Shown one piece after another: positions 45,912 to 53,915 of a DNA stretch of 53,915 nucleotides (its first letter is position 1; each line of letters opens with the position of its first letter). Under the pieces are notes generated by a model that worked only from the letters and a program-made list of their open reading frames with translations, made no database searches and was not told where the DNA came from. The stretch comes from Deinococcus marmoris DSM 12784 (GTDB lineage Bacteria > Deinococcota > Deinococci > Deinococcales > Deinococcaceae). The position numbers and the translations under genes are program-made. The stretch is from NCBI RefSeq assembly GCF_000701405.1, contig NZ_JNIV01000018.1:1-53915 (forward strand). Reading direction: 5' to 3'.

Positions 45912-46475
45912 ATGACCACCCGCCGCGCCCTGCTGGAAAAATGGTGGCTGTTGCCCGTCGCGGCCACGGCTGGGGCGTTCGGCTACATGGGCTGGTACGC
46001 CACCCGCGTCACGCTGGGCAAACAGAAGGCCGGAGCGCCGGACTTTCAGGCGGCGGCGGCGCAGCGAATCGCTCCTCTGGCTGACCTGCAAACTGAGTGG
46101 GCCGACGTGAATTTCACCTACGCGGGCCGTCCCTGCGCGCTGTTGCGCGTGCCGCAGGCAGTGGCGGGTGGGCTGACGGTGGCGGAAGGCGGGCATCTGG
46201 TGGCCTACTCGCGCGTCTGCACGCACCTGGGCTGCACGGTCAATCTGGTGCGTGACCCGGAGGTGCTGGCCTTCGCCTTCAATTACCGTCCCCCGCGTGA
46301 CGCGCAGCACCCGCAACTGGGCTGCCGCTGCCATTACAGCGTGTTTGACCCCTTGCAGACCGGGGCCGCCGTGTTCGGCAAGGCCAATGGCCCGCTGCCC
46401 CGCGTGCGGCTGGAACTGCGGGGCCAGGAAGTCTGGGCGACAGGGATTGAACCCGCTCCAACCCAGGACGGGTAA
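45912..46475 (+). CDS. Rieske [2Fe-2S] protein
   Basis: A 187-residue protein with an N-terminal [10 protein letters not shown] stretch and a helix (about 10-30), possibly a Tat-type anchor, then a Rieske domain. Ligands are C103 and H105 (CTHLGC) and C138 and H141 (CRCH), with C108 and C140 positioned for the usual disulfide. The distance between the two ligand motifs is longer than in typical bc1 Rieske proteins. Placement right after the cytochrome-containing CcmI fusion suggests a quinol-cytochrome electron transfer role. ATG 45912 is used; no leaderless -10 is evident, so it is likely part of the ccm transcript. Confidence 0.9.
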   Translation: MTTRRALLEKWWLLPVAATAGAFGYMGWYATRVTLGKQKAGAPDFQAAAAQRIAPLADLQTEWADVNFTYAGRPCALLRVPQAVAGGLTVAEGGHLVAYSRVCTHLGCTVNLVRDPEVLAFAFNYRPPRDAQHPQLGCRCHYSVFDPLQTGAAVFGKANGPLPRVRLELRGQEVWATGIEPAPTQDG

Positions 46476-46488
46476 GGGTCAGGACGGC

Positions 46489-46494
46489 TAAACT
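46489..46494 (+). promoter_or_regulatory. Leaderless -10 element of the KTSC gene
   Basis: TAAACT lies 6 bases before ATG 46501. Confidence 0.55.
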
Positions 46495-46500
46495 ACGTCC

Positions 46501-46731
46501 ATGAGCGGCGTGACCCTGCACCCGGTGGACAGCAGCATGATGAGCCACATCGGCTACGATCCAGAAAACAAAACCCTGACCATCCTGTTCAACAGCGGCA
46601 AGCGCTACGACTACGACGATGTGCCGCAGGAGGTTTACGACAGGTTTCTGGCAGCCTCGTCACAGGGATCGTTTTTCAGAAACGAGATCGACGAGTGCTA
46701 TGAATACCGTCAGGTGAAGGGGCGGCGCTGA
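46501..46731 (+). CDS. KTSC-domain protein
   Basis: A 76-residue single-domain protein. Its beta-strands and motif (IGYDPENKTLTILFNSGKRYDYDDVP followed by SQGSFFRNEI) match the KTSC domain, found alone or fused to tRNA/lysyl-synthetase-related and phage proteins; the biochemical role is not established. ATG 46501 follows TAAACT by 6 bases. The acetyltransferase gene starts 5 bases after its stop, so they are probably co-transcribed. Confidence 0.85.
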   Translation: MSGVTLHPVDSSMMSHIGYDPENKTLTILFNSGKRYDYDDVPQEVYDRFLAASSQGSFFRNEIDECYEYRQVKGRR

Positions 46732-46736
46732 GCGGG

Positions 46737-47210
46737 TTGGTGTTCACAGAGGGCGACAACACCGCCGCGTCAGGCGTGCTGATCGCTGCCGCCCTGCATC
46801 TCAAGGCGCGCGGTGAACCCCTGTGGCCCGAGAGCAGCCTGACCCCTGAACGCCTCGCCCGCTATTATCCCCAGGAAGGCTGGCGTGTGGCCTGGCGCGG
46901 CGACGTGGCTGTGGGGTGCCTGTGCCTGCTGGACACGGACCCCCTGTTCTGGCCGGAAGACGCTGCGAACGAGGCGCTGTATCTGCACAAGCTGGCGGTC
47001 CATCCGGACGCACGCGGACAGGGCTGGTCGGCCCTGCTGTTGCGGGAAGCCGTGCGCGAGGCGGCAGAACGTGGCAGGCCCTGGCTCAAGCTGGATACGG
47101 CCACTGCCCGGCCCAGACTGCGCGCCATCTACGAGGATTTCGGCTTCCAGAACGTCGGCCAGCGCACGGTGAAGGGCTTTGACGTGACGCTGTACAGGCT
47201 GCCCACCTGA
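46737..47210 (+). CDS. GNAT-family N-acetyltransferase
   Basis: A 157-residue acetyltransferase. The acetyl-CoA site LHKLAVHPDARGQGWSALLLREAV gives the R-G-x-G-W variant of motif A; FGFQNVGQRTVKG is the C-terminal motif B region. An N-terminal helical stretch (LIAAALHLKARGEPLWPESSL) is typical of small-molecule GNATs. It starts at TTG 46737 or GTG 46740, five to eight bases after the KTSC stop. Substrate unknown. Confidence 0.85.
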   Translation: MVFTEGDNTAASGVLIAAALHLKARGEPLWPESSLTPERLARYYPQEGWRVAWRGDVAVGCLCLLDTDPLFWPEDAANEALYLHKLAVHPDARGQGWSALLLREAVREAAERGRPWLKLDTATARPRLRAIYEDFGFQNVGQRTVKGFDVTLYRLPT

Positions 47211-47483
47211 AGAGGGCGAGGCCGGAGCAACACGCCCTGGCCTCGCCTGAGTAAAATGAAAAGTTTGAAATTGAGCGCCGCCTCGTGCTGTACGGCCACC
47301 TGAACAGTCTTTTCCCGCTCCCGTACCAGCCCGGTCATCTGGCTGTTGTCATTATGAAGAGATGGAGGCGCGGTTCCGTTCCCTGGCTCCCCCCCGGAAG
47401 TGGTCTGGAACCGCGCTTGAGAACAGTGTCGGATATACACCGTGATCGGACCATGATCGCAATGGTTCAAAGCATGACCGCCG
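47211..47483. other. Intergenic region between convergent genes
   Basis: GGCGAGGCC / GGCCTCGCC (47216-47248) forms a 9-bp hairpin after the acetyltransferase, without a T-run. Beyond it, a minus-strand frame containing REREKTVQVAVQHEAALNFK reads like a remnant of a coding sequence, but no family or signals support it. Confidence 0.3.
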
Positions 47484-49898
47484 CTATTCCACCCACGTCA
47501 CCGTGATTTCTTCCCAGCGGGCGGGCAGGGTCAGGCGCAGCACGCCGTCCTCGTAGGAAAAGGAGGCGGCCCCGTGGACCTCGCGGATCGGCTCCAGGCC
47601 GATGATGTGCAGGACCTCGCGCTGTTCGGGCAGGGCTGATTCGCCCTCGGTCTCGCGGCGAATGCTCAGCGTGCCGCCCTCGCGGTCCCCCACCAGACGG
47701 GTAAAGCGGCCCTGGGCGGGACCGTCTCCGCCGTCCTCGTATAGGTGGCCCACGAAGCCGGTCTCGCCCAGGTGCGCCAGCCAGGTCACGCGCTCCCAGC
47801 GGGCCTGCGTGGTATGGGCGCTGGGTTCGGTCAGCGGCAGCGCCTCGCCCGCCTTGAGGTACAGCGGCAGCGTGTGCAGCGGCGCGTCTGCGGTGATGTA
47901 TGCGGGTCCGTCGTGGATGGCCCCGAATTCGGCCAGATTGAACACGGAAGCCCAGCGCCCCGCCGGGAGGTAGACCTGCCGCCCCCTGTGGCCCGCTGCC
48001 ATCACCGGGGCCACCATCAGCCCTTGACCCAGCAGGTATTGACTGTCGGCGCGCAACGCATCCTCGTCGCCTGCGTGGTGCAGCGCCAGCGGGCGCAGGA
48101 CCGGCAGTGCGGTGCGGGTGGCCCCGTGCGCCAGCGTGTACAGGTGCGGCAACAGGCGGTAACGCAACTCCAGCGCGGCGCGAATGATGCTGGTGTACGG
48201 CTCGCCGAAGCGCCAGGGTTCCTGGTCCGCCGTGCCCTGCGCCGAGTGGTTGCGGAGGAAGGCGTAGCCCACCGCCGCCTGATACCAGCGCGCCAACAGT
48301 TCTCCGGTGGTGTCGCCGCCAAACCCCCCCACGTCCGCCGCCGCAAAGGGAATCCCGCTGAGGCCCAGGCCCCCGATCATCGGCAGGCTGAGGGCCAGAT
48401 GGGACCACGTCGCGGCGTTGTCCCCGGTCCAGACGGTGGCGTGGCGCTGGATGCCCGCGTATCCGGCCCGCGAGATGATCCACGGGCGAATCTGCGGGCT
48501 GTACTTGGCATACCCGGCGCGGCTGGCCTGACTCATGGGGTTGGCGTAGACGTTATGCATCTCCAGATGACTGTGCGAACCGTGCAGGGCGTCGTAGGGC
48601 AGCGTTTTGCCTTCTGTCGCACGCGCCCCGGCTTTATCGGTCAGGGCCAGCGAGAAGCAGGCGGGTTCGTTCATGTCGTTCCACTGGCCCTGGATTCCGG
48701 CGTCGGTGAACAGCTTGTGCCGCGCAGCCCACCACGCCACCACTTCCGGGCGGGTGAAGTCGGGGAACACTGCCGGATCGGGCCAGACCTCGCCCACCAG
48801 CACGTCGCCACGTGCGGTGCGGATCAGGTAGTCGTTTTTGAGGGCTTCCTCGTAGACGTCGTAGCCCGGCTCGGCCTTGATGCCTGGATCGATGATCGGG
48901 ACCAGCTTGACGCCTTCCCTGGCGGCCTCCTTCACGAACGCCTTGAGGTCCGGGAAACCCGAACGGTTGACCGTCCAAACCTTGAAGGCGTCCATGTACT
49001 CGATGTCGATGTACAGGCTGTCCAGCGGCAGATCGCGCTCGCGGTAACCCGCGATGACGGCCCGCAAGTCGTCCGCCGTGCGGTAGCCCCAGCGGCTCTG
49101 CGCGGCCCCCAGCGCCCATAGTGGGGGCATCGGCGCGTAGCCGGTCAGATCGGCGTAGCGGCGCAGCACGTCCGCCGGGCGTGGCCCCGCCAGCACGTAC
49201 ACGTCCAGCTCCGGCCCTGCCGAGGCGAAGTCCAGCGCGTTGGGATTCGTGCGGGCCACGTCCGCCGTCATGCGCCACGTCTCGTCCACGAAAATTCCGT
49301 GGGCGCGTTCGCCCTGCACCACCGTGGTAAACGGCACGCTGATATACAGCGGATCGGTGTCGGTGTGGTGTGGATAGCAGTCGGTGTTCCAGAACGTGAG
49401 GTGCATGCCGCGCTTGTCCAGCGGCCCCACGCGCTCGCCGAAGCCCAGGTAGGCCGCGCCGTCGGGAGCATCAATACTCAGGCGGCTGCGGCGCAGGTTG
49501 AAGCGCTCGGCGTCCAGCGCGGGGCGGGCCGTGGGCGCGTCGCCGTTCCAGTCGGGTACGCTGGTCAGTTCGCGTTCCTGCTTACCGTCCGGGTTTTCCG
49601 TGACCCGCCACGCGCCGCTCACGCGGTTCAGATGCAGGGTCAATCCACCGCCGCCCACGCGCAGGGTTTCGCCGTCCTCCTGCACGCTCAGGCGTTCGGC
49701 CTCGGGGAGATCGGGGCGCAGGGCGAAACTGCGTTTCTCGGTCAGGCGGGGAAAGCTCAGGCCGTTTGCCCGTGCCTGCGGGGCCAGCCGCACCCGCAGC
49801 ACCCCCGGCAACGGCGCGCTGACCACCAGCACGTCTGTTTCGCCCCATACGCGCACCTGCGCGCCGCCGCTTTCCATCACGAACTGGCCTAATCTCAT
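47484..49898 (-). CDS. Alpha-glucosidase (glycoside hydrolase family 31)
   Basis: An 804-residue GH31 enzyme. It has an N-terminal beta domain (1-250), a catalytic barrel and C-terminal beta domains. The nucleophile is D408 in QWNDMNEP (405-412) and the acid/base is D493 in WTGDNAATW. YIDIEYMD (296-303) and HATVWTGDN are family signatures. No signal peptide, so it is cytoplasmic and probably degrades maltose-type oligosaccharides or glycogen fragments. ATG 49898 follows TACTCT by 7 bases. It is convergent with the acetyltransferase gene. Confidence 0.95.
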   Translation of the reverse strand: MRLGQFVMESGGAQVRVWGETDVLVVSAPLPGVLRVRLAPQARANGLSFPRLTEKRSFALRPDLPEAERLSVQEDGETLRVGGGGLTLHLNRVSGAWRVTENPDGKQERELTSVPDWNGDAPTARPALDAERFNLRRSRLSIDAPDGAAYLGFGERVGPLDKRGMHLTFWNTDCYPHHTDTDPLYISVPFTTVVQGERAHGIFVDETWRMTADVARTNPNALDFASAGPELDVYVLAGPRPADVLRRYADLTGYAPMPPLWALGAAQSRWGYRTADDLRAVIAGYRERDLPLDSLYIDIEYMDAFKVWTVNRSGFPDLKAFVKEAAREGVKLVPIIDPGIKAEPGYDVYEEALKNDYLIRTARGDVLVGEVWPDPAVFPDFTRPEVVAWWAARHKLFTDAGIQGQWNDMNEPACFSLALTDKAGARATEGKTLPYDALHGSHSHLEMHNVYANPMSQASRAGYAKYSPQIRPWIISRAGYAGIQRHATVWTGDNAATWSHLALSLPMIGGLGLSGIPFAAADVGGFGGDTTGELLARWYQAAVGYAFLRNHSAQGTADQEPWRFGEPYTSIIRAALELRYRLLPHLYTLAHGATRTALPVLRPLALHHAGDEDALRADSQYLLGQGLMVAPVMAAGHRGRQVYLPAGRWASVFNLAEFGAIHDGPAYITADAPLHTLPLYLKAGEALPLTEPSAHTTQARWERVTWLAHLGETGFVGHLYEDGGDGPAQGRFTRLVGDREGGTLSIRRETEGESALPEQREVLHIIGLEPIREVHGAASFSYEDGVLRLTLPARWEEITVTWVE

Positions 49899-49905
49899 TG
49901 TTCAC

Positions 49906-49911
49906 AGAGTA
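49906..49911 (-). promoter_or_regulatory. Leaderless -10 element of the alpha-glucosidase gene
   Basis: TACTCT (minus strand), 7 bases before ATG 49898. Confidence 0.6.
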
Positions 49912-49980
49912 GCGTTTTGGTGCAGGCTGAGAGACTTGAACCAACGCAGAACTGGTTTTTTGGGTGGCCGCCACGGTTTA

Positions 49981-50090
49981 ACCCCTCCCCCCCTTCGGGG
50001 GACCTCCCCTTAGAAGGGAGGCAAGAGTCGTGGAATTGCTGTGTCAGTCACGCACTCTTGACTCCCCTTGAGGGAAGCAGACTGAGGGGT
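49981..50090. repeat. Dispersed palindromic intergenic element, copy 2
   Basis: Inverted copy of the element at 12791-12914. It runs from ACCCCTC to GAGGGGT and contains CCTCCCCTTAGAAGGGAGG and TGGAATTG in the same block order. It lies between divergent genes. Confidence 0.65.
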
Positions 50091-50153
50091 TCGCCTTCCA
50101 TCCCGCCGCACCCTCACCCCCCACACCTGACTTTCCGCGCCTGGGCCGGGTGC

Positions 50154-50159
50154 TAGCCT
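50154..50159 (+). promoter_or_regulatory. Leaderless -10 element of the metallo-hydrolase gene
   Basis: TAGCCT lies 7 bases before ATG 50167. Confidence 0.6.
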
Positions 50160-50166
50160 GCCGGGC

Positions 50167-51165
<999 letters not shown>

Positions 51166-51182
51166 GAGTGGAGGACGACGAA

Positions 51183-51887
51183 ATGAACACCTACACGCCC
51201 ACCTGGTTCGAGCTGTTCATGGCGACGCTCGATCCGGTTCAGACCAGGCAGGAAACTGATTTTCTGGCGCGGCAGCTTCCTCAACCCAACTTCTACCGCG
51301 TTCTGGATCTGTGCTGCGGCACGGGACGACATGCACGCGCGCTGGCCCGGCGGGGTTACGCGGTCACTGGCCTGGACCGTGACGCCGCCGCCGTGCAGGA
51401 GGCGAGAGCAGGGGCTGGGGCAAACTGTCATTTTCTGCTGGGCGACATGCGCGATCTGGCAGATGTGCCGGGCGATTTCGACGCCGTGGTCATCCTATGG
51501 CAGAGCTTCGGGTATTTCGACGACGCCACGAATGCCGCTGTTCTGCGCGAGATTCATTTGAAACTGCGGCCTGGCGGACGCCTGATTCTTGACGTGTACC
51601 ACCGCGAGGCGTTTGAGCGCCACCAGGGCCGCCGGACGTTCGAGCGCGGCGGCATGCAGATCACCGAACACAAGCGCATGGAAGGGCGGCGTCTCCACGT
51701 TGATCTGGAGTACGGCGAGGGGGCCGGCGACAGCTTTGACTGGCGGCTTTACACGCCTGACGAGCTGAATGCCCTGGCCGGGGTGGGAGACTTTACGCCG
51801 CTGCTGGCCTGTACTGGTTTTGATGAGGCGCAGCCCGCCTCGCCCGGAGCGCCCCGAATGCAACTGGTCTTCTGCCGTGGGGCATGA
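51183..51887 (+). CDS. Class I SAM-dependent methyltransferase
   Basis: A 234-residue methyltransferase with motif I VLDLCCGTGRHARALA (residues about 40-55), the acidic post-I strand VTGLDRD and motif II/III region VVILWQSFGYFDD. An HLKLRPGGRLILDVYH motif follows, typical of small-molecule SAM methyltransferases. ATG 51183 is chosen for GGAGG 8 bases upstream; the SD and the 17-base gap suggest co-transcription with the metallo-hydrolase gene. Substrate unknown. Confidence 0.9.
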   Translation: MNTYTPTWFELFMATLDPVQTRQETDFLARQLPQPNFYRVLDLCCGTGRHARALARRGYAVTGLDRDAAAVQEARAGAGANCHFLLGDMRDLADVPGDFDAVVILWQSFGYFDDATNAAVLREIHLKLRPGGRLILDVYHREAFERHQGRRTFERGGMQITEHKRMEGRRLHVDLEYGEGAGDSFDWRLYTPDELNALAGVGDFTPLLACTGFDEAQPASPGAPRMQLVFCRGA

Positions 51888-51947
51888 AGTGATGAAGGCG
51901 GGGGGTCAAAGAGGTCAGGCTTCCGGTTGCCTCCCGCCCTCCGGCCC

Positions 51948-51953
51948 TATACT
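51948..51953 (+). promoter_or_regulatory. Leaderless -10 element of the YbjN-like gene
   Basis: TATACT lies 7 bases before ATG 51961. Confidence 0.65.
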
Positions 51954-51960
51954 CCCCGGC

Positions 51961-52428
51961 ATGACGGCCCCCCAGTCCGAATTGCAGCGGATCGTGTCTG
52001 CGCTGCAAGCCAGCGGTTTGACCGTTGAATCCGTGGAAGACGGCGCGATGATCCAGCACGGCGAGTCCCGCGTGGCCCTGTTCGCCGACGCGGACCACCA
52101 GGGCGGCGTGATCGTCAGATTCCACCTGGACCTCGATCTGTATGTGGAGGAAGACAGCCTCCCCGAGATCCTGATGGGCATGAACCTGCTCAATCAGGGT
52201 CTGGATTACGGCATCCTGAATCTGGACCCGGTGGAACCCGACGAGGACGAGGAACCGGACGAGGACGCCCCCCTGGCCTTCGCCGTGCTGGGCCGCAGCG
52301 TCCTGTGGCTGCCGGACCTGGGCGTGGCCGAACTGGACCGTCTGCGCGAACATCTGCGCCGCTTCGAGGCAGAAGTGACCGACGCGATGGAACGCACCCT
52401 GCACGGCAGCAAGGGCCTGAGCGCGTAG
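51961..52428 (+). CDS. YbjN-like protein
   Basis: A 155-residue acidic protein of the YbjN/T3SS-chaperone-like fold. It has an N-terminal helix, beta-strands (VIVRFHLDLDLYVEED), a very acidic loop (VEPDEDEEPDEDAPL) and a C-terminal helix (AELDRLREHLRRFEAEV). Such proteins are thought to act as chaperone- or signal-related factors, but no defined activity is established. ATG 51961 follows TATACT by 7 bases. Convergent with the SRPBCC gene; a hairpin lies between them. Confidence 0.65.
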   Translation: MTAPQSELQRIVSALQASGLTVESVEDGAMIQHGESRVALFADADHQGGVIVRFHLDLDLYVEEDSLPEILMGMNLLNQGLDYGILNLDPVEPDEDEEPDEDAPLAFAVLGRSVLWLPDLGVAELDRLREHLRRFEAEVTDAMERTLHGSKGLSA

Positions 52429-52451
52429 GCGTTTCTGGCAGAACAAAAGAA

Positions 52452-52479
52452 GAGGCCGGAGCATTCACGCCCCGGCCTC
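52452..52479 (-). terminator. Terminator of the SRPBCC gene
   Basis: GAGGCCGG / CCGGCCTC with a 12-base loop. On the minus strand it is followed by TTCTTTTGTT, so it terminates the SRPBCC transcript. On the plus strand it may also slow read-through from the YbjN-like gene. Confidence 0.75.
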
Positions 52480-52498
52480 TCCCTGATTCAGGTCCCGC

Positions 52499-53152
52499 TC
52501 AGTTCTTGGCGCTGCCCTCGAAGGCGGCCTTGAACTTCTGGAGGTCCTCGGCGATCTGCTGGCTGGGTTCCTCGCCGAACAGCTTGGCGACGGCTGCGCC
52601 CAGCGGGCCTGCCGGGGGGCGGTAGCTGAGGGCCACATGCACGCGGGTCCCGCCGTTGGGCAGTTCCTCGAACTGCACGCTGCCCGCGTTGTCCACGGTT
52701 GCGCCGGGCAGCGAGTGCCAGCCGATGCGCTGGCCGGGCTTGTCGTTGACGATCTCGGCTTCCCACTCCACATGGGTACCCAGCGGGGCCTTGGCGACCC
52801 AGCGGCTGCGCTTCTCGTCCAGCTCGGTCACGCTTTCCAGGTGGCTCATGATCTGGGGCAGGTTTTCCAGCTTGCGCCAGTAGTCGTACACCGCCTGGGT
52901 GGGCTTGTCGATGACCACGCTGTGTTCCACGAAAATGGGTTTGGAGGTGGTTGCGCCGCCGCCCACTGCCGCCATCACCGGGTCATTGCCGGTGGCCGCG
53001 CGGTACGCCAGGTAACCGCCCACCGCCGCTATACCCAGGCCCAGCACGCCGCGCTTGCGCAGGCCCATCAGCAGCAGAGCGCCGCCCGCCGCCCCGCTGA
53101 TCATGCGGGTCTGGTCCATTCCACCGTCTTCCGATTTGATTGCTTTCGTCAT
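52499..53152 (-). CDS. Membrane-anchored SRPBCC (START-like) protein
   Basis: A 217-residue protein. Residues 15-60 form an N-terminal glycine-rich hydrophobic segment ([26 protein letters not shown]) like the DUF2892-type anchors. Residues 75-205 form an SRPBCC/polyketide-cyclase-like domain ([29 protein letters not shown]), as in other actinobacterial and Deinococcus stress-related proteins. The ligand is unknown. ATG 53152 has GGAGG 7 bases upstream, so it is SD-led. A hairpin terminator follows. Confidence 0.85.
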   Translation of the reverse strand: MTKAIKSEDGGMDQTRMISGAAGGALLLMGLRKRGVLGLGIAAVGGYLAYRAATGNDPVMAAVGGGATTSKPIFVEHSVVIDKPTQAVYDYWRKLENLPQIMSHLESVTELDEKRSRWVAKAPLGTHVEWEAEIVNDKPGQRIGWHSLPGATVDNAGSVQFEELPNGGTRVHVALSYRPPAGPLGAAVAKLFGEEPSQQIAEDLQKFKAAFEGSAKN

Positions 53153-53260
53153 GGTTGATCCTCCGTTAACCGGCAGTCTAAGGGGTGGGCGTGGGGGGGC
53201 GGTGAAAGGTAAACCAAACCAGAATGTGCGCGGGATTGGTGGCCTGTCGCCGCCCCGGAT

Positions 53261-53482
53261 TCAGACCTCGGGCGCGGGCGTGCCCTGCTGCTCGTGCTGC
53301 TCCTCAATCTCGGCTGTGGCGGCCTGATCGGCGGCGGTGGCGGGACCGCCCTGCATGTGTGGGTCCAGATTGGTGTTGGCCCCGTAAGTGCTGGCCGCGC
53401 CCCCCTCGTGCGTGTCCATATCGATGGGGGTGCTGGCGATCTGCGGGGTGCTGGACGTGGTGGTGGGTTTTCCCTCTCCCAT
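53261..53482 (-). CDS. Small acidic, disordered protein, function unknown
   Basis: A 73-residue protein, low in hydrophobic residues, rich in T, S, P, A, G and acidic residues (MGEGKPTTTSSTPQIASTP at the start, IEEQHEQQGTPAPEV at the end). No membrane helix, no Cys. It looks intrinsically disordered. ATG 53482 has AGGAGG about 9 bases upstream; longer frames start in the adjacent non-coding DNA. It lies beside the SRPBCC gene, on the same strand, with a 108-base gap. I do not recognise a family. Confidence 0.6.
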   Translation of the reverse strand: MGEGKPTTTSSTPQIASTPIDMDTHEGGAASTYGANTNLDPHMQGGPATAADQAATAEIEEQHEQQGTPAPEV

Positions 53483-53651
53483 AGCTGTATTCCTCCTGAA
53501 GGTGAGCCGATTCAAAATTGCGTTGAAGGCATCTTGCCGCAGCGGGCCGGGGATGGGGTGTGCCCCCCTTGATCTGGGGTTGATCTGGGCGGCAGCAAGG
53601 AGCAGTTGGGACGCAGGAGAGACGCGCCGGAAAACAGAGGCGCAGACGTAA

Positions 53652-53662
53652 TACGGACTCCG
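53652..53662. repeat. TA-CGGACTCCG end repeat beside the IS630-type gene
   Basis: TA followed by CGGACTCCGATT matches both ends of the inverted-repeat element at 2409-2597. It lies 24 bases before the transposase frame and is probably the left terminus of the IS630-type element. Confidence 0.45.
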
Positions 53663-53673
53663 ATTAAATCTTG

Positions 53674-53679
53674 TAGACT
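53674..53679 (+). promoter_or_regulatory. Putative leaderless -10 element of the IS630-type gene
   Basis: TAGACT is followed by 6 bases and ATC 53686. The stop TAG is part of the hexamer, so the frame is closed upstream of this point. No -35 element is evident. Confidence 0.4.
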
Positions 53680-53685
53680 GTCCAG

Positions 53686-53915
53686 ATCAAAAAATTCTTC
53701 TCTTCCATCCAACTCCAGCACTCCGCTGACGATTTCTGGGCCATTTATCGGGCCAGTACCTGCGCTGTGGAGCGGCGCAGAGCGCAGTTCTTTGCCTTCC
53801 TTGCGGAAGGCAGAACAGAAACTGAGCTTTTGGAACTGACCAAATACTCCGTCTCTGGGGCGCGTCACATTTTGCAGCGGTATCACACCCTGGGGCTGGA
53901 CGGTTTAGGGGATGG
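53686..53915 (+). CDS. IS630-type transposase, N-terminal helix-turn-helix part (partial)
   Basis: The first 76 residues read IKKFFSSIQLQHSADDFWAI, YRASTCAVERRRAQFFAFLAE, then LTKYSVSGARHILQRYHTLG. This is the wHTH/ER-RR-Q-F and T-x-Y-S-x-x-R-x-I-L-Q-R-Y pattern of IS630-family transposases, ending GLDGLGD before the window edge; the DDE domain is outside. The frame is closed by TAG at 53674 and contains no ATG; the first GTG (at the start of VERRR) lies inside the conserved helix. ATC 53686, exactly 6 bases after the -10-like TAGACT, is the most plausible start. It is partial, so frame integrity beyond the window cannot be judged. Confidence 0.6.
   Translation, partial: MKKFFSSIQLQHSADDFWAIYRASTCAVERRRAQFFAFLAEGRTETELLELTKYSVSGARHILQRYHTLGLDGLGD

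Overview
The window reads as a chromosomal segment of a Deinococcus-like bacterium (phylum Deinococcota). It is GC-rich and densely packed. Its type IV pilus ATPase has the length and triple N-terminal architecture of Thermus PilF. At least 14 genes start 6-8 bases after a TANNNT -10 element, the leaderless pattern known from Deinococcus. I identified families by motif recognition only; no database search was run.

Layout. 1-6.2 kb: the end of an IS66-family element, then a small surface-polysaccharide block: a CapD/FlaA1-type sugar-nucleotide dehydratase (+), an O-antigen ligase/polymerase-like membrane protein (-) and a Wzc-type tyrosine autokinase (-). A 185-bp TA-flanked inverted-repeat element lies after the dehydratase. 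6.3-10.6 kb: a small membrane protein, endonuclease III, an MFS transporter, a PDZ/radical-SAM/DUF512 protein and a small membrane protein. 10.6-17.4 kb: an antisense fabI relic, RNase J, then the proteolysis genes clpP-clpX and lon. 17.4-21.7 kb: pilT and pilB (-). 21.7-24 kb: a YqeG-like HAD phosphatase and pgeF (-), divergent from fabI (+). 24.4-28.1 kb: an OmpR-type response regulator, a soluble multi-PAS histidine kinase and an overlapping single-domain response regulator.

28.1-34.3 kb: a run of minus-strand genes (HD hydrolase, HNH endonuclease, MarC-family protein, two membrane proteins including a 944-residue DUF2339 protein, and a Fur-family regulator). 34.4-39.3 kb: birA-bioY (biotin ligation and uptake), a PfkB kinase overlapping mltG, a 66-residue protein and a DUF421 membrane protein. 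39.3-46.5 kb: a lipoprotein of unknown function (-), then a tightly overlapping cytochrome c maturation operon, ccmC-D-E-F-G-H, followed by a CcmI-like TPR protein fused to a c-type cytochrome domain and a Rieske protein. ccmA and ccmB are absent. 46.5-53.5 kb: KTSC protein, acetyltransferase, GH31 alpha-glucosidase (-), metallo-beta-lactamase-fold hydrolase, methyltransferase, YbjN-like protein, SRPBCC protein (-) and a small acidic protein (-). 53.65 kb to the end: the first part of an IS630-type transposase.

Most striking points. Both edge transposases lack a canonical start codon before their conserved region; each instead has a leaderless -10 followed after exactly 6 bases by ATT or ATC. 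The ccm operon encodes a CcmI-cytochrome c fusion. Three families of short inverted or dispersed repeats link distant intergenic regions, and one of them lies inside the ccmH coding sequence.
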